Positions 11,032-20,717 of a DNA stretch of 64,000 bases are shown here, piece after piece; within the stretch, counting starts at the first letter, position 1, and each line of letters starts with the position of its first letter. The notes below the pieces were generated by a model that was given only the letters and a program-made list of their open reading frames with translations, was not told the origin of the DNA and searched no databases. Source of the DNA: Sulfuricurvum sp. (GTDB taxonomy: Bacteria; Campylobacterota; Campylobacteria; Campylobacterales; Sulfurimonadaceae); the NCBI GenBank assembly GCA_030693335.1, contig JAUYAU010000014.1, forward strand, positions 1-64,000, read 5' to 3'. The translations under genes and the position numbers were made by a program.

Positions 11032-12247
11032 ATGGACAGGATCACTCAAAATCAAAATTGCATTAATTTTTTCAATTCTCATTGCGATTGCTTTTAGTCT
11101 CAATTGGATGGTAGCATCCGAAACGATTCGTAGCGAAAAAGTTGCCGATTTAGAGAAAGTACTTAAACACGTTCTGATTGAAAGTGCAGGAGAATACATC
11201 CATACTTCATTAACCCCAAAAAGTGACTTGGCTTTTTTATATTTTGTTCCTCACACAGAGATGGTTTTGAAAGATTCAGAAGCATGCCATCTTCAATTTA
11301 TTGTCACACAAGAACCGTATACTTCAACACAAGAACAAATTTCAGTAGCACATACGCTTCCTAATGGATACTATCTTAATGTCCTTAGCGATTACGAAAA
11401 AATTGATCTATCCGTTAAAAAATATACTCAAAAGCTTCTCTCACGCTATTTGGTTTCACTGTTGGTTATTTTGCTGATTAGTATCGCTTTGTTGGATTAT
11501 TATATGAAGCCATTAGCTGTTTTAGCGAAAAAAACACGAGAATGGAATAGTCAAGAACCTTTTGATTTTTCACTGAATCATCCAGGTCAAGAAATTGAAG
11601 AGGTTTCCCATGCATTCAGCACGTTAATTCATCGTTTGGAAATATTTCGCGCTAAAGAGACTGAGTTGTTTAAAGAGGCAGCCCATGAATTAAAAACCCC
11701 CCTGGCATTAATGCGCTCACGATTGGATGTGTATCAGAATAATGAACAGTATCAAAAGAGTCAATTTATTGAGGATTTAGGTAATGATATTGAGAGGCTT
11801 ACAAGCGAACTTAAAAATGTGTTATTTTTGGAAAGTTCTGATTTTGAGGAAGCCAGTAATGTTAATATCGCTGATATTTTTAAAAAACTTCAAACAAAAA
11901 TGGAAATTTTGATTCAGCGCAAACAGTTGATTTTGACGTTGCCTACTGAGACCTTTTCTATTATAGCATCAGAAAAACTTCTTTCAAAAGTTCTCAGTGC
12001 ACTGCTTGAAAATGCGATTACCTATGCAAAAGAGAATAGTGTCGTAAAGATTGGATGTGATCATGCAATACAAAAAATATGGATAGAAAATACCATCGGG
12101 GATGAGAAATATTTGTTCAGCTCCAAAATAGGAGAGAAAATCTTAAAACGACTGAGTCATGAAATAGGATTTGAATATACTGTGACCCAGAGTGAAGCGT
12201 ACTTTAGAATTGAATTGGTTTTTACTCGATCCATCCAGGGCGCTTAA
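11021..12247 (+). CDS. Sensor histidine kinase (degenerate ATP-binding G boxes)
   Basis: Likely TTG start at 11021 overlapping regulator; two TMs, H box 'EAAHELKTPLALMRSRLDVYQ', N box 'LLENAITYA'. Confidence 0.87.
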   Translation: MKYKWTGSLKIKIALIFSILIAIAFSLNWMVASETIRSEKVADLEKVLKHVLIESAGEYIHTSLTPKSDLAFLYFVPHTEMVLKDSEACHLQFIVTQEPYTSTQEQISVAHTLPNGYYLNVLSDYEKIDLSVKKYTQKLLSRYLVSLLVILLISIALLDYYMKPLAVLAKKTREWNSQEPFDFSLNHPGQEIEEVSHAFSTLIHRLEIFRAKETELFKEAAHELKTPLALMRSRLDVYQNNEQYQKSQFIEDLGNDIERLTSELKNVLFLESSDFEEASNVNIADIFKKLQTKMEILIQRKQLILTLPTETFSIIASEKLLSKVLSALLENAITYAKENSVVKIGCDHAIQKIWIENTIGDEKYLFSSKIGEKILKRLSHEIGFEYTVTQSEAYFRIELVFTRSIQGA

Positions 12248-12292
12248 ATCTAAATAATGTAAAATCACCTAATTTTACTTAAGGAATCATGT

Positions 12293-12652
12293 ATGTCTAT
12301 TCATAAAAAACGAAATGCTATTGAGTTAATACAACAAAAAGCAGGGCGAGGAGTGAGTATGCAAATGCTTCTTTCCTTGGCTGAGGCACCCAATTTTGCG
12401 ATGCGTTGTTTTACGATAAATTCAGGTGGATTCATGCCGCATCACATCAACACGGTAGAACATGAGCAGTATGTTCTTTCAGGACGTGCTATGGTCAAGA
12501 GTGGAGATGCGACGTTTGAAGCGTGTGCGGGCGATGTTTTGTTCATACCTGCGGGCGAAGCACACAGCTACGAGACTATCGGTGATGAACCGTATGTATT
12601 TTTGTGTTTGATACCCAAAGGGGAAGATTGTATTGAAATGGTAGGATGTTAA
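12293..12652 (+). CDS. Cupin-domain protein
   Basis: 'MPHHINTVEHEQYVLSGRAMVKSGD...AGDVLFIPAGEAHSYETIGDEPYVFLCLIP'. Confidence 0.88.
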   Translation: MSIHKKRNAIELIQQKAGRGVSMQMLLSLAEAPNFAMRCFTINSGGFMPHHINTVEHEQYVLSGRAMVKSGDATFEACAGDVLFIPAGEAHSYETIGDEPYVFLCLIPKGEDCIEMVGC

Positions 12653-13107
12653 AAAAGTTTAATATTGAGTTTTAAGGCTAGCATACTTCCTTGAGTAATG
12701 AGATCAAGGGTGAAATAATCGTGTTTATAATAAAGCATCGGCATAAAAGCAAATCCACTATTGTCTTTTCCCTCAGTACACTTTACGGAGGATTGAAACC
12801 CTTCAAAGCAATATCCTTTTTGATATCCTAAAACACCATAGATTCCAAATGGACCAATCACGTCATACCGATAACCTATGGCGCCGATATCGGTTACTTT
12901 GTCTCGTGAATTGACGAAATGCAAATATGCTAAGGTATATTTTTGATCAAGCATCAGTTCTGCTCCATATGCCTTGTGATTTTCGTTGAATGGTTTATCA
13001 TTATTGGAAGCAAAATGGGTAGACACCATTCCCACGGTTGCATAACCATTGATCTCATCAGCAGATGTGAAGAGCGTAAAGAGGAATAATAGAACGAATA
13101 ATCTCAT
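12649..13107 (-). CDS. Hypothetical secreted/outer-membrane protein
   Basis: Signal peptide 'MRLFVLLFLFTLFTSADEI', alternating beta pattern ending in F; ATGA overlap with YchJ-like gene. Confidence 0.6.
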   Translation of the reverse strand: MRLFVLLFLFTLFTSADEINGYATVGMVSTHFASNNDKPFNENHKAYGAELMLDQKYTLAYLHFVNSRDKVTDIGAIGYRYDVIGPFGIYGVLGYQKGYCFEGFQSSVKCTEGKDNSGFAFMPMLYYKHDYFTLDLITQGSMLALKLNIKLF

Positions 13108-13502
13108 GAAAATTCTCCGCTGTGATAGAGCCATTTCCCGTTGATTTTATAAAAACGGCTTTTCTCTTTCATAAAGCCGTGGTTGAATCGCGCTTCAAAC
13201 GTTACATACGCTTCCTCTTCCCCATCAATAAATTCCAGAATGTTAAGCCCCATAAATTGTGTGGTCTTGGAAAATTCAGCAATACTGGTTTGCCAGTCGG
13301 CTAAGGCGATTGCAGCATCAGGATTATTCGGATGGGTGGTTACCATGATGTATTCAATGATTCCAAGTGCATAGGCACTGTAGCGTGAACGCATGAGTAA
13401 AAGAGCGGTTTTTGGCAATATTCCTTTGTGATAGGGTTGACAACACTTTTTGTATTTTTCACCGCTGTGACATGGGCAAGGAGAATTGGGGGACAGTTTC
13501 AT
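13104..13502 (-). CDS. YchJ-family protein with SEC-C zinc motif
   Basis: 'CPCHSGEKYKKCCQPYH' and 'LMRSRYSAYALG'; ATG at 13502 or 13517. Confidence 0.87.
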   Translation of the reverse strand: MKLSPNSPCPCHSGEKYKKCCQPYHKGILPKTALLLMRSRYSAYALGIIEYIMVTTHPNNPDAAIALADWQTSIAEFSKTTQFMGLNILEFIDGEEEAYVTFEARFNHGFMKEKSRFYKINGKWLYHSGEFS

Positions 13503-13564
13503 AAACTCATTGTACAAAATGTCATCTTTTTTACCTCTTAGTGCGGATTGGTTATAATCGCTTT

Positions 13565-14884
13565 ATGATATATGAACTCACAACACTTATAGGCATTGTT
13601 GCCGCCGGAACATTGGGATGGCTGTGGAATCAGTCGCGTCAGGAATTTGCACTGTTGCAATCCAAGGCGCAACAGATTCAAGAACTGTTAAATCAAGAAC
13701 ATGCTTTACGCATAGAGGGCGATGCTAAACTTGAGAACAAACGTAATGAATGCAATGCATTGGAACGTGATTACGCCGTGCTGCATACCCGTCATGAAGA
13801 ATCAGCCCGAGGATTTGAGGAGAAAATCCGTCTCTTGGACGAAGCAAAAACGCAGATGAAAGCGCAGTTTGAACATTTGGCAACGCAGATTTTTGAACAG
13901 AAAGCCAAAACATTTGATGAAGCGCATACCAAAGGGCTGGATCTTTTACTCAAACCGTTTAGAGAACAGATTACAAACTTTTCCAAACAAAGTGAAGAGC
14001 GTTTTTTACACGATGCCAAAGAACGTCAAAGTATCAAAGATGAGATTGTTCGTCTAAAATCGCTCAATGAGCGTCTCAGCGAAGATGCTATAAATCTCAC
14101 AAATGCACTTAAAGGGGAGAATAAAACTCAGGGAAACTGGGGAGAAATTGTGCTGGAGCGTATCCTCGAAGAGTCTGGATTGCGTGAGGGGCATGAATAC
14201 GACATCCAAAACACATTGGAGGGAGAAGAGGGTAAAAAATACCGACCTGACGTCATCGTACATCTGCCGCAGAACAAAGACATCATCATCGATTCCAAAG
14301 TATCCCTTGTAGCGTACGAAGCATTTGTCCGTGCAACGGATGATGAATCTCGCTCTCATGCCCTCAAACAGCATCTCGTCTCTATCCACGGACACATTAA
14401 GGGATTAAGTCAAAAGCGGTATGAACAACTCAGCGGGGTTAAAACGCTCGATTTTGTATTGCTCTTTATGCCTATAGAGGGAGCTTTTTTACTGGCGTTG
14501 GAACAGGATAATACCTTTTTTAAAACAGCATACGAACAAAACATCGTGGTCGTTTCCCCCTCAACGCTTCTTGTGACATTACGCACTATCGAACATATAT
14601 GGCGAAGTGAATACCAAGAGCGAAATGCCAAAGAAATCGCGGCATCTGCGGAAGCGCTGTATGAAAAACTTGTAGCATTTGTAGAGGATATGGAGAAAAT
14701 CGGAGACTCGATTGCCAAAACGCAAAAAAGCTACGAGGGGGCGATGAACAAGCTCTCTACTGGAAAAGGGAATCTCATTAGGAGAGCTGAAGGAATGCGA
14801 AAGCTGGGATTAAAGCCTAAAAAATTGTTACCTGAATCAGTGTTAGACAATACTACGGATGAGGAATCTTTACTTTTGAATTGA
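13565..14884 (+). CDS. rmuC: RmuC-family DNA recombination protein
   Basis: Long coiled coil, 'GNWGEIVLERILEESGLREGHEYD', 'RPDVIVHLPQNKDIIIDSKVSLVAYE'. Confidence 0.94.
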   Translation: MIYELTTLIGIVAAGTLGWLWNQSRQEFALLQSKAQQIQELLNQEHALRIEGDAKLENKRNECNALERDYAVLHTRHEESARGFEEKIRLLDEAKTQMKAQFEHLATQIFEQKAKTFDEAHTKGLDLLLKPFREQITNFSKQSEERFLHDAKERQSIKDEIVRLKSLNERLSEDAINLTNALKGENKTQGNWGEIVLERILEESGLREGHEYDIQNTLEGEEGKKYRPDVIVHLPQNKDIIIDSKVSLVAYEAFVRATDDESRSHALKQHLVSIHGHIKGLSQKRYEQLSGVKTLDFVLLFMPIEGAFLLALEQDNTFFKTAYEQNIVVVSPSTLLVTLRTIEHIWRSEYQERNAKEIAASAEALYEKLVAFVEDMEKIGDSIAKTQKSYEGAMNKLSTGKGNLIRRAEGMRKLGLKPKKLLPESVLDNTTDEESLLLN

Positions 14885-15401
14885 GCAGTGCACCGATAAA
14901 AACCATAAGCGCCAATACGCCAATCCAGGTGATCCATGGAGCACTTAGATAGGTCAACCATAATAAAATAGCCCCAAGTGGGGTTGGTACGCCAGTGAAA
15001 TATTTGGCTACTTCTCCTGCATCTGCATTAATATTAAACTGGATGAGTCGTCGAAGACCGCTAATGACATAATAGATAGATCCAATAGCAACAGTTACTA
15101 ATGATATTCCCTCCAACGTTGAATATACGGCTTGAAAAATTAAAAATGTCGGTACCAATACAAAGGATAGAAAATCCGCAAATGAATCGAGTTGTACGCC
15201 AAACTCATTGGAGAGTTTGTATTTACGAGCGATCTTGCCATCAAAAATATCGAATGCACCACCAACCCAAGCGAGGATAATCGCTGGAATAAATTGATTT
15301 TGAGTGATAAAGTACGTAGCCAATAAGCCGCAGGTGATGTTGACCATTGTAAATAGGTTTGCTAGATTGAAGTGACTGTTGGATTTCCATAAAAAGTTCA
15401 T
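14853..15401 (-). CDS. pssA: CDP-diacylglycerol--serine O-phosphatidyltransferase
   Basis: CDP-alcohol phosphatidyltransferase motif 'GGAFDIFDGKIARKYKLSNEFGVQLDSFADFLSF'. Confidence 0.93.
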   Translation of the reverse strand: MNFLWKSNSHFNLANLFTMVNITCGLLATYFITQNQFIPAIILAWVGGAFDIFDGKIARKYKLSNEFGVQLDSFADFLSFVLVPTFLIFQAVYSTLEGISLVTVAIGSIYYVISGLRRLIQFNINADAGEVAKYFTGVPTPLGAILLWLTYLSAPWITWIGVLALMVFIGALLNSKVKIPHP

Positions 15402-15471
15402 ACTGTTTTTCCTAGTTGGGAATGTTAGGCGCAATTATAACGAAGTCAGGTATCTATTTAAGCATCTTTTA

Positions 15472-15486
15472 TGATAAAAGTTATCA
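15472..15486 (+). promoter_or_regulatory. Putative Fur box upstream of feoAB
   Basis: TGATAAAAGTTATCA: inverted repeat TGATAA-N3-TTATCA, 12/14 to TGATAATnATTATCA, about 100 bp 5' of feoA. Confidence 0.6.
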
Positions 15487-15582
15487 ATAAGCTAAGAATA
15501 GATATCATTTGCAAATTATAAAATTAAGAGCTGTAAAGAAATAGCAGGGTATGATCGCTTTTTTAATGTATAAAGGAACAAT

Positions 15583-15831
15583 ATGACAGATAAACCCACT
15601 ATGACTTTACTAAGTGCTTGCAGTAAAGGGGGTATGGCCACAGTGTGTAAAATCAATGCAACAGGACCTCTAAAACAGCGTTTGGTCTCTTTTGGACTGA
15701 TGAGAGGCGTTGAGATTATTATGCTGGAGTGCTCACCGACTAAAAGTACGTTTGAGATAAAGGTGGGGAATGTAAATCTCGCTCTCCGCAAAGAAGAAGC
15801 GGCATTAATTGAGGTATGTGATGTCCACTAA
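15583..15831 (+). CDS. feoA: Ferrous iron transport protein A
   Basis: Small SH3-like protein 'LKQRLVSFGLMRGVEIIMLE...VNLALRKEEAALIEV', overlaps feoB. Confidence 0.92.
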   Translation: MTDKPTMTLLSACSKGGMATVCKINATGPLKQRLVSFGLMRGVEIIMLECSPTKSTFEIKVGNVNLALRKEEAALIEVCDVH

Positions 15832-17932
15832 ACAAATAACGATTGCTCTTGTAGGCCAGCCTAATGTAGGCAAGAGTATGCTGATCAACTCAATTTCAGG
15901 TGCACGGCTTCATGTGGGCAATTTTACAGGGGTTACCGTTGAAAAAAGCGAAGTATTATTTGAATATGACGGATATTCGTTTAGAATTATTGATCTTCCT
16001 GGAACGTATGCTTTTACCGACTACTCAATAGAAGAACGGGTCACGCATGATTTTTTGATCAATGAACCGTATGACATTATCATTAATGTGCTTGACTCAA
16101 CCAATATGGAAAAAAATCTTCAGCTAACCGCAGAGCTTATGACGATGAGTAAAAAGATGGTTTTGGCGCTTAATATGAGTGACGAAGCGGACAAAGAAGG
16201 CATTGAGATCAATGCAGTGTATTTGTCACAACTTTTAGGAGTTCCTTGTACTCGAGTTTCTGCTGTTGCAAAATCGGGGCTTGAGGAACTTGTACAATCG
16301 GTCATTTCAGTCTTTAACGAACCGGCGCAAGAACAAAAACTGATTTTCAGTGAAGCAGTAGAAGAAGAAATCACCCTCATTGAGAGTTACCTTAACCGTC
16401 ATCGTTTTAATGCAGTGATCAGTAATCGCAATATTGCGATCAATCTTCTCCAAAAAGAGACGAAAACATATCGCGTGTTGCATGACAACCCTATTTGGAT
16501 AGAGTTACAGCCGATTCTTATTGAAGCAGATCATCACGTATTATTGCATCATGATACAGATGACATGAAAGAAGCTTTTGCAGAAGAATATCGTGCTTTT
16601 AATCGTGGAATTATCGCTGAAACCGTGAAAACAACAACGGTAGCTCAAAGTAAAAAAACATTAACAGAAAAAATTGATTCTGTATTGATCCATCCTGTGA
16701 TGGGAATTCCGATTTTTCTCTTTTTTATGTGGGGATTATTTCAGCTTACTTTTGAAATCGGTTCGATTCCGATGGACTGGATTAATGCTTTCTTTGGATG
16801 GTTAGGTGCTACGGTCGGTGCAACAATCGGGAATGATGAGATACGCTCTTTGATTGTTGATGGGGTTATATCGGGGGTAGGGGCTGTTATTTTATTTGTC
16901 CCTAACATTGTTATTTTATTTGTCGGTATTGCTTTGTTGGAGTCAACGGGCTATATGTCGAGGGTCGCTTTTTTATTGGACGGTTTTTTTCACAAATTCG
17001 GTCTTCACGGGCAGTCATTTATACCTTTGGTAAGCGGTTTTGGATGTTCAATTCCTGCTTATATGTCAGCACGTATTTTAAAAAATGACCGTGATCGCTT
17101 ACTGACATTGTTTGTGATCGGATTTATGAGTTGTGGTGCACGTTTACCGGTTTATGTTCTTTTCACAGGGGCATTTTTTGGACCTGCTATGGCTGGGAAT
17201 GTACTGTTTGGAATTTATATTTTAGGGGCAATGATTGGACTTATGGCGGCAAAGCTTTTAAAAATGACTGCATTTAAAGGTGCTGACGAACCGTTTGTCA
17301 TGGAGATGCCAAAATACCGTCTGCCCTCACTTAAACTCATTTGGCATACGGTTTTGACCAAAACCATGATGTATTTGAAAAAAGCGGGGACGTTTATCGC
17401 AGCGGCATCGTTGCTGGTGTGGTTTTTGAGCACCTATCCAAAAAATCATGAACTAACTGCCGTTTATGAACAGAAGATAGAAAGGACAAGCAGCGAGACA
17501 GAGAAGAAAATGTTTGCGAATCTTCTTGCTGAAGAACAGCTCTCACAAAGCTTTTTGGGACAAATAGGGCATGCAATCGTGCCACTCTTTGCTCCATTGG
17601 GATTTGATTGGAAAATGGCGGTAGCATTGCAAACAGGATTGGCAGCAAAAGAGGTGGTGGTTTCGACGATGGGTGTCTTATATTCTTTGGGCTCAGATGC
17701 TACAGAACAGAACAATTCACTGGTAAATGCCATTCATGACCATATACCGTTTCCCTCAGCAGTTGCGTTTATCGTCGTTATTATGACGTATTTACCGTGT
17801 TTGGCAGCATCCGTTGTCTTTACACGAGAAGCAGGTGGAATTAAGTACTTTGCTTACTTATTTGTCTTTACGACGATCGTGGCATATTCGCTCTCATTTC
17901 TAGCGTACAATATTGCCAAGGCGATTGGTTAG
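15821..17932 (+). CDS. feoB: Ferrous iron transport protein B
   Basis: G1 'GQPNVGKSMLINSISGA', 'GNFTGVTVEKSE', 'DLPGTYAF', multi-TM Gate domains. Confidence 0.97.
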   Translation: MSTKQITIALVGQPNVGKSMLINSISGARLHVGNFTGVTVEKSEVLFEYDGYSFRIIDLPGTYAFTDYSIEERVTHDFLINEPYDIIINVLDSTNMEKNLQLTAELMTMSKKMVLALNMSDEADKEGIEINAVYLSQLLGVPCTRVSAVAKSGLEELVQSVISVFNEPAQEQKLIFSEAVEEEITLIESYLNRHRFNAVISNRNIAINLLQKETKTYRVLHDNPIWIELQPILIEADHHVLLHHDTDDMKEAFAEEYRAFNRGIIAETVKTTTVAQSKKTLTEKIDSVLIHPVMGIPIFLFFMWGLFQLTFEIGSIPMDWINAFFGWLGATVGATIGNDEIRSLIVDGVISGVGAVILFVPNIVILFVGIALLESTGYMSRVAFLLDGFFHKFGLHGQSFIPLVSGFGCSIPAYMSARILKNDRDRLLTLFVIGFMSCGARLPVYVLFTGAFFGPAMAGNVLFGIYILGAMIGLMAAKLLKMTAFKGADEPFVMEMPKYRLPSLKLIWHTVLTKTMMYLKKAGTFIAAASLLVWFLSTYPKNHELTAVYEQKIERTSSETEKKMFANLLAEEQLSQSFLGQIGHAIVPLFAPLGFDWKMAVALQTGLAAKEVVVSTMGVLYSLGSDATEQNNSLVNAIHDHIPFPSAVAFIVVIMTYLPCLAASVVFTREAGGIKYFAYLFVFTTIVAYSLSFLAYNIAKAIG

Positions 17933-17966
17933 TCATTGTTAATCATCTCTTGGTTACAATAATGCC

Positions 17967-18626
17967 ATGAATACATTATTGATGATTGAAGACGATCTCG
18001 AACTTGCCGAGATTTTAAGTGAATTTTTAGAGCAATGCGGATTCCAAATAACCGTAGAGGATGATCCTTTTAAGGCGTTGAGTATCTTAAAACTGAAGAA
18101 ATTTGATGCCGTTATTTTGGATTTGACGTTACCGGGAATGGACGGATTGGAAGTATGTCAGGCAATTCGTGAGCGCCAAAATATACCCATTATTATATCG
18201 TCGGCGAGATCCGATGTTTCGGATAAGATAAATGCACTCGAGTTGGGGGCCGATGATTATCTTCCAAAACCGTATGACCCACGAGAACTGGAGGCGCGAT
18301 TACATTCTGTCTTGCGTCGTTATGATGCACTTATCGCATCGGAAGCAGAGTCTCAAAGTGATTTTAAACTCAATGAGCAAGCCATGCAAATCAGTTATAA
18401 AGGTCGTCCATTGGATTTAACCAATGCTGAGTATGGAATTTTGGGACATATGATTAAAAAGCAGGGAATGGTTGTTTCGAGGGAAGATTTGATACATAAT
18501 GTCAGTGCGATTAACGAAGACTCGTCAAACAAAAGTATTGATGTTATGATGGGGCGTATCCGCAATAAAATCGGGGACAAAGGCCTTATCGAATCCATAC
18601 GTGGCATCGGTTATAAGTTACTCTAA
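17967..18626 (+). CDS. OmpR-family response regulator
   Basis: 'VILDLTLPGMDGLEVCQAIR', 'ALELGADDYLPKPYDPRELEARL', winged helix. Confidence 0.94.
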   Translation: MNTLLMIEDDLELAEILSEFLEQCGFQITVEDDPFKALSILKLKKFDAVILDLTLPGMDGLEVCQAIRERQNIPIIISSARSDVSDKINALELGADDYLPKPYDPRELEARLHSVLRRYDALIASEAESQSDFKLNEQAMQISYKGRPLDLTNAEYGILGHMIKKQGMVVSREDLIHNVSAINEDSSNKSIDVMMGRIRNKIGDKGLIESIRGIGYKLL

Positions 18627-18630
18627 CTAA

Positions 18631-19953
18631 ATGTTAAAAAGAAACGGCGTATTTTTAACGATATTATTTGCCCTTGGGGTAACGGTTTCCAGTGTTAGCT
18701 ATACATTTTACCAGCTTTACCAAACGAATCGGACCAAACATAATGACAACATGTTTGGTAAATACGCACTGATTTCACAAATTTATCATACCTTTTTACT
18801 GAAGCAGATATCTCTTCCCATTTTTGAAACCAATTTGGCAATGTATGATTTGTACCCGATTGAACGGAATGCACGTTATCGGCAAATCACCAAAAATGCA
18901 ATCTTACTCAAAGAAAGTGGCACTTCGGCCATTGCCGTCAATCGCTATCTTGCCCCTGAGGCACCTTATCAAAGTTTGGTTGTTAATCATATCCATGCCA
19001 GTATGTTGCAGTATCAGGGAAAGATTTATTTTTGGATTCAGTCGGCTCATTATCCAATTCTTTTGGAGGACCGCAGTATTTCTCCTTATACGCCATCAAA
19101 TTTACTGTATTCGTATGCTACGATTTTAACGATCTTGCTATTTTCTTTTGGACTTATTATTCATCGTCTTTCTCCGCTTCGTCGTTTACGTCGTCAAATT
19201 GCATCGTTTGGTGAGGGAAATATGGGGGTGAGTTTTCATATATCCGGACAAGATGAGATAGCGCTTATTGCCAATGAACTCGAAACAACTCAGAATAAAA
19301 TTCGCGCTCTTATAGACTCCCGAACCCTTTTTTTACGTAATATTATGCATGAATTAAAAACACCGATTGCCAAAGGGCGTATTGTCACAACAATGATCAC
19401 CGATCCAAAACAGCAAGCACGTTTTATAAGTATTTTTGAGCGTCTTGAGGGGCTAATTAGCGAATTTGCACTGATAGAAGAGGTGAGCTCAGGTACTCAA
19501 TCGCTGGAAAAAAAGGCGGAGTTCCGTTTGGTAGATCTCATAGATGAAGCGATGGACATGGCAATGGTAGAGTCTGCCTCGGTTCATTGCGAGATAGAAT
19601 CCAACGTGATGATTGAAGCAAATTTCAGACTTTTTGCGACGGCGATAAAAAACATGATTGATAATGCGATTAAATATTCACCTACCAATACCATGTCTAT
19701 ACGTATGGAAGAAGATACGATTGTGTTTTCTAACCATGGTGATGCACTGACCAAACCATTATCTTATTATATAGAGCCGTTCACGAAAGATAACCCGACC
19801 AAAGACAGTTTTGGATTGGGTTTATACATTGTTAATGCGATACTGCTGGAACATGGATATTGTCTGGGATATGAGCGTCGAGAAGATGAAAATTGTTTTT
19901 TCTTTATTCCGAAGAAGCGAATGAATTTACGAGGAAGAGTACAGCAAAAATGA
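18631..19953 (+). CDS. ArsS-like sensor histidine kinase
   Basis: TM domains, HAMP-like region, 'NIMHELKTPIAKGRIVTTMI', 'FGLGLYIVNAILLEHGY'. Confidence 0.9.
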   Translation: MLKRNGVFLTILFALGVTVSSVSYTFYQLYQTNRTKHNDNMFGKYALISQIYHTFLLKQISLPIFETNLAMYDLYPIERNARYRQITKNAILLKESGTSAIAVNRYLAPEAPYQSLVVNHIHASMLQYQGKIYFWIQSAHYPILLEDRSISPYTPSNLLYSYATILTILLFSFGLIIHRLSPLRRLRRQIASFGEGNMGVSFHISGQDEIALIANELETTQNKIRALIDSRTLFLRNIMHELKTPIAKGRIVTTMITDPKQQARFISIFERLEGLISEFALIEEVSSGTQSLEKKAEFRLVDLIDEAMDMAMVESASVHCEIESNVMIEANFRLFATAIKNMIDNAIKYSPTNTMSIRMEEDTIVFSNHGDALTKPLSYYIEPFTKDNPTKDSFGLGLYIVNAILLEHGYCLGYERREDENCFFFIPKKRMNLRGRVQQK

Positions 19954-20717
19954 AAAAAATATTGATAACCAATGATGATGGGTATGAATCTCAGGGGCTT
20001 TTAGCGCTTATCGATGCGCTTAAAGATTTGGCGCATATTACCGTAGTCGCACCGTCAACCGAAAAATCAGCCTGCGGACACTCGTTGACGTTGACGCGTC
20101 CTTTGAGCTTTATCGGTGTTACCGATGATTTTTACAAATTGGATGACGGGACCCCAAGTGACTGTGTTTATCTAGCCCTCCATTCGATGTTTGAAGACGC
20201 TAAACCCGACTTGGTTATCAGTGGAATCAACAAAGGTTCAAATATGGGAGAAGACATCACCTACTCAGGCACGGCTGCAGGGGCTATGGAGGGCGTTTTG
20301 CAAGGGGTTCCTTCAATCGCCATTTCCCAAGTAATGGATTTTGAACAGCCCATGGGCGATTTTACCTTGGCGAAAAAAGCAATACGCGCAGTGGTAGAAA
20401 AAATTTTTGCAGGAACTTTTCCACTAAAAGAGCGAGAGTTTATCAATATCAATGTCCCGTATGACGTAAACGAACTCAGGTTTGCGGTTACCTATGCGGG
20501 TTATCGCCATTATGGGAACGATGCCCATTTGCACCGTAATCCGCGAGGGATGGAATACTATTGGTTAGGACTTCATCCTTTGGATTTTAAACCACGTATA
20601 GGTCGAGAAGGGTTGTGTGATTTTGAAGCCATAGTCGAGGGAATGGTATCCCTCACTCCGGTAAAACTTGATATGAGTGCCTACAAATCGATTAAACAGC
20701 TCCAAGAGTGGCTATGA
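19950..20717 (+). CDS. surE: 5'/3'-nucleotidase SurE
   Basis: 'MKKILITNDDGYESQGLLALIDAL', 'VVAPSTEKSACGHSLTLTRPL', 'VISGINKGSNMGEDITYSGTAAGAMEG'. Confidence 0.97.
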   Translation: MKKILITNDDGYESQGLLALIDALKDLAHITVVAPSTEKSACGHSLTLTRPLSFIGVTDDFYKLDDGTPSDCVYLALHSMFEDAKPDLVISGINKGSNMGEDITYSGTAAGAMEGVLQGVPSIAISQVMDFEQPMGDFTLAKKAIRAVVEKIFAGTFPLKEREFININVPYDVNELRFAVTYAGYRHYGNDAHLHRNPRGMEYYWLGLHPLDFKPRIGREGLCDFEAIVEGMVSLTPVKLDMSAYKSIKQLQEWL

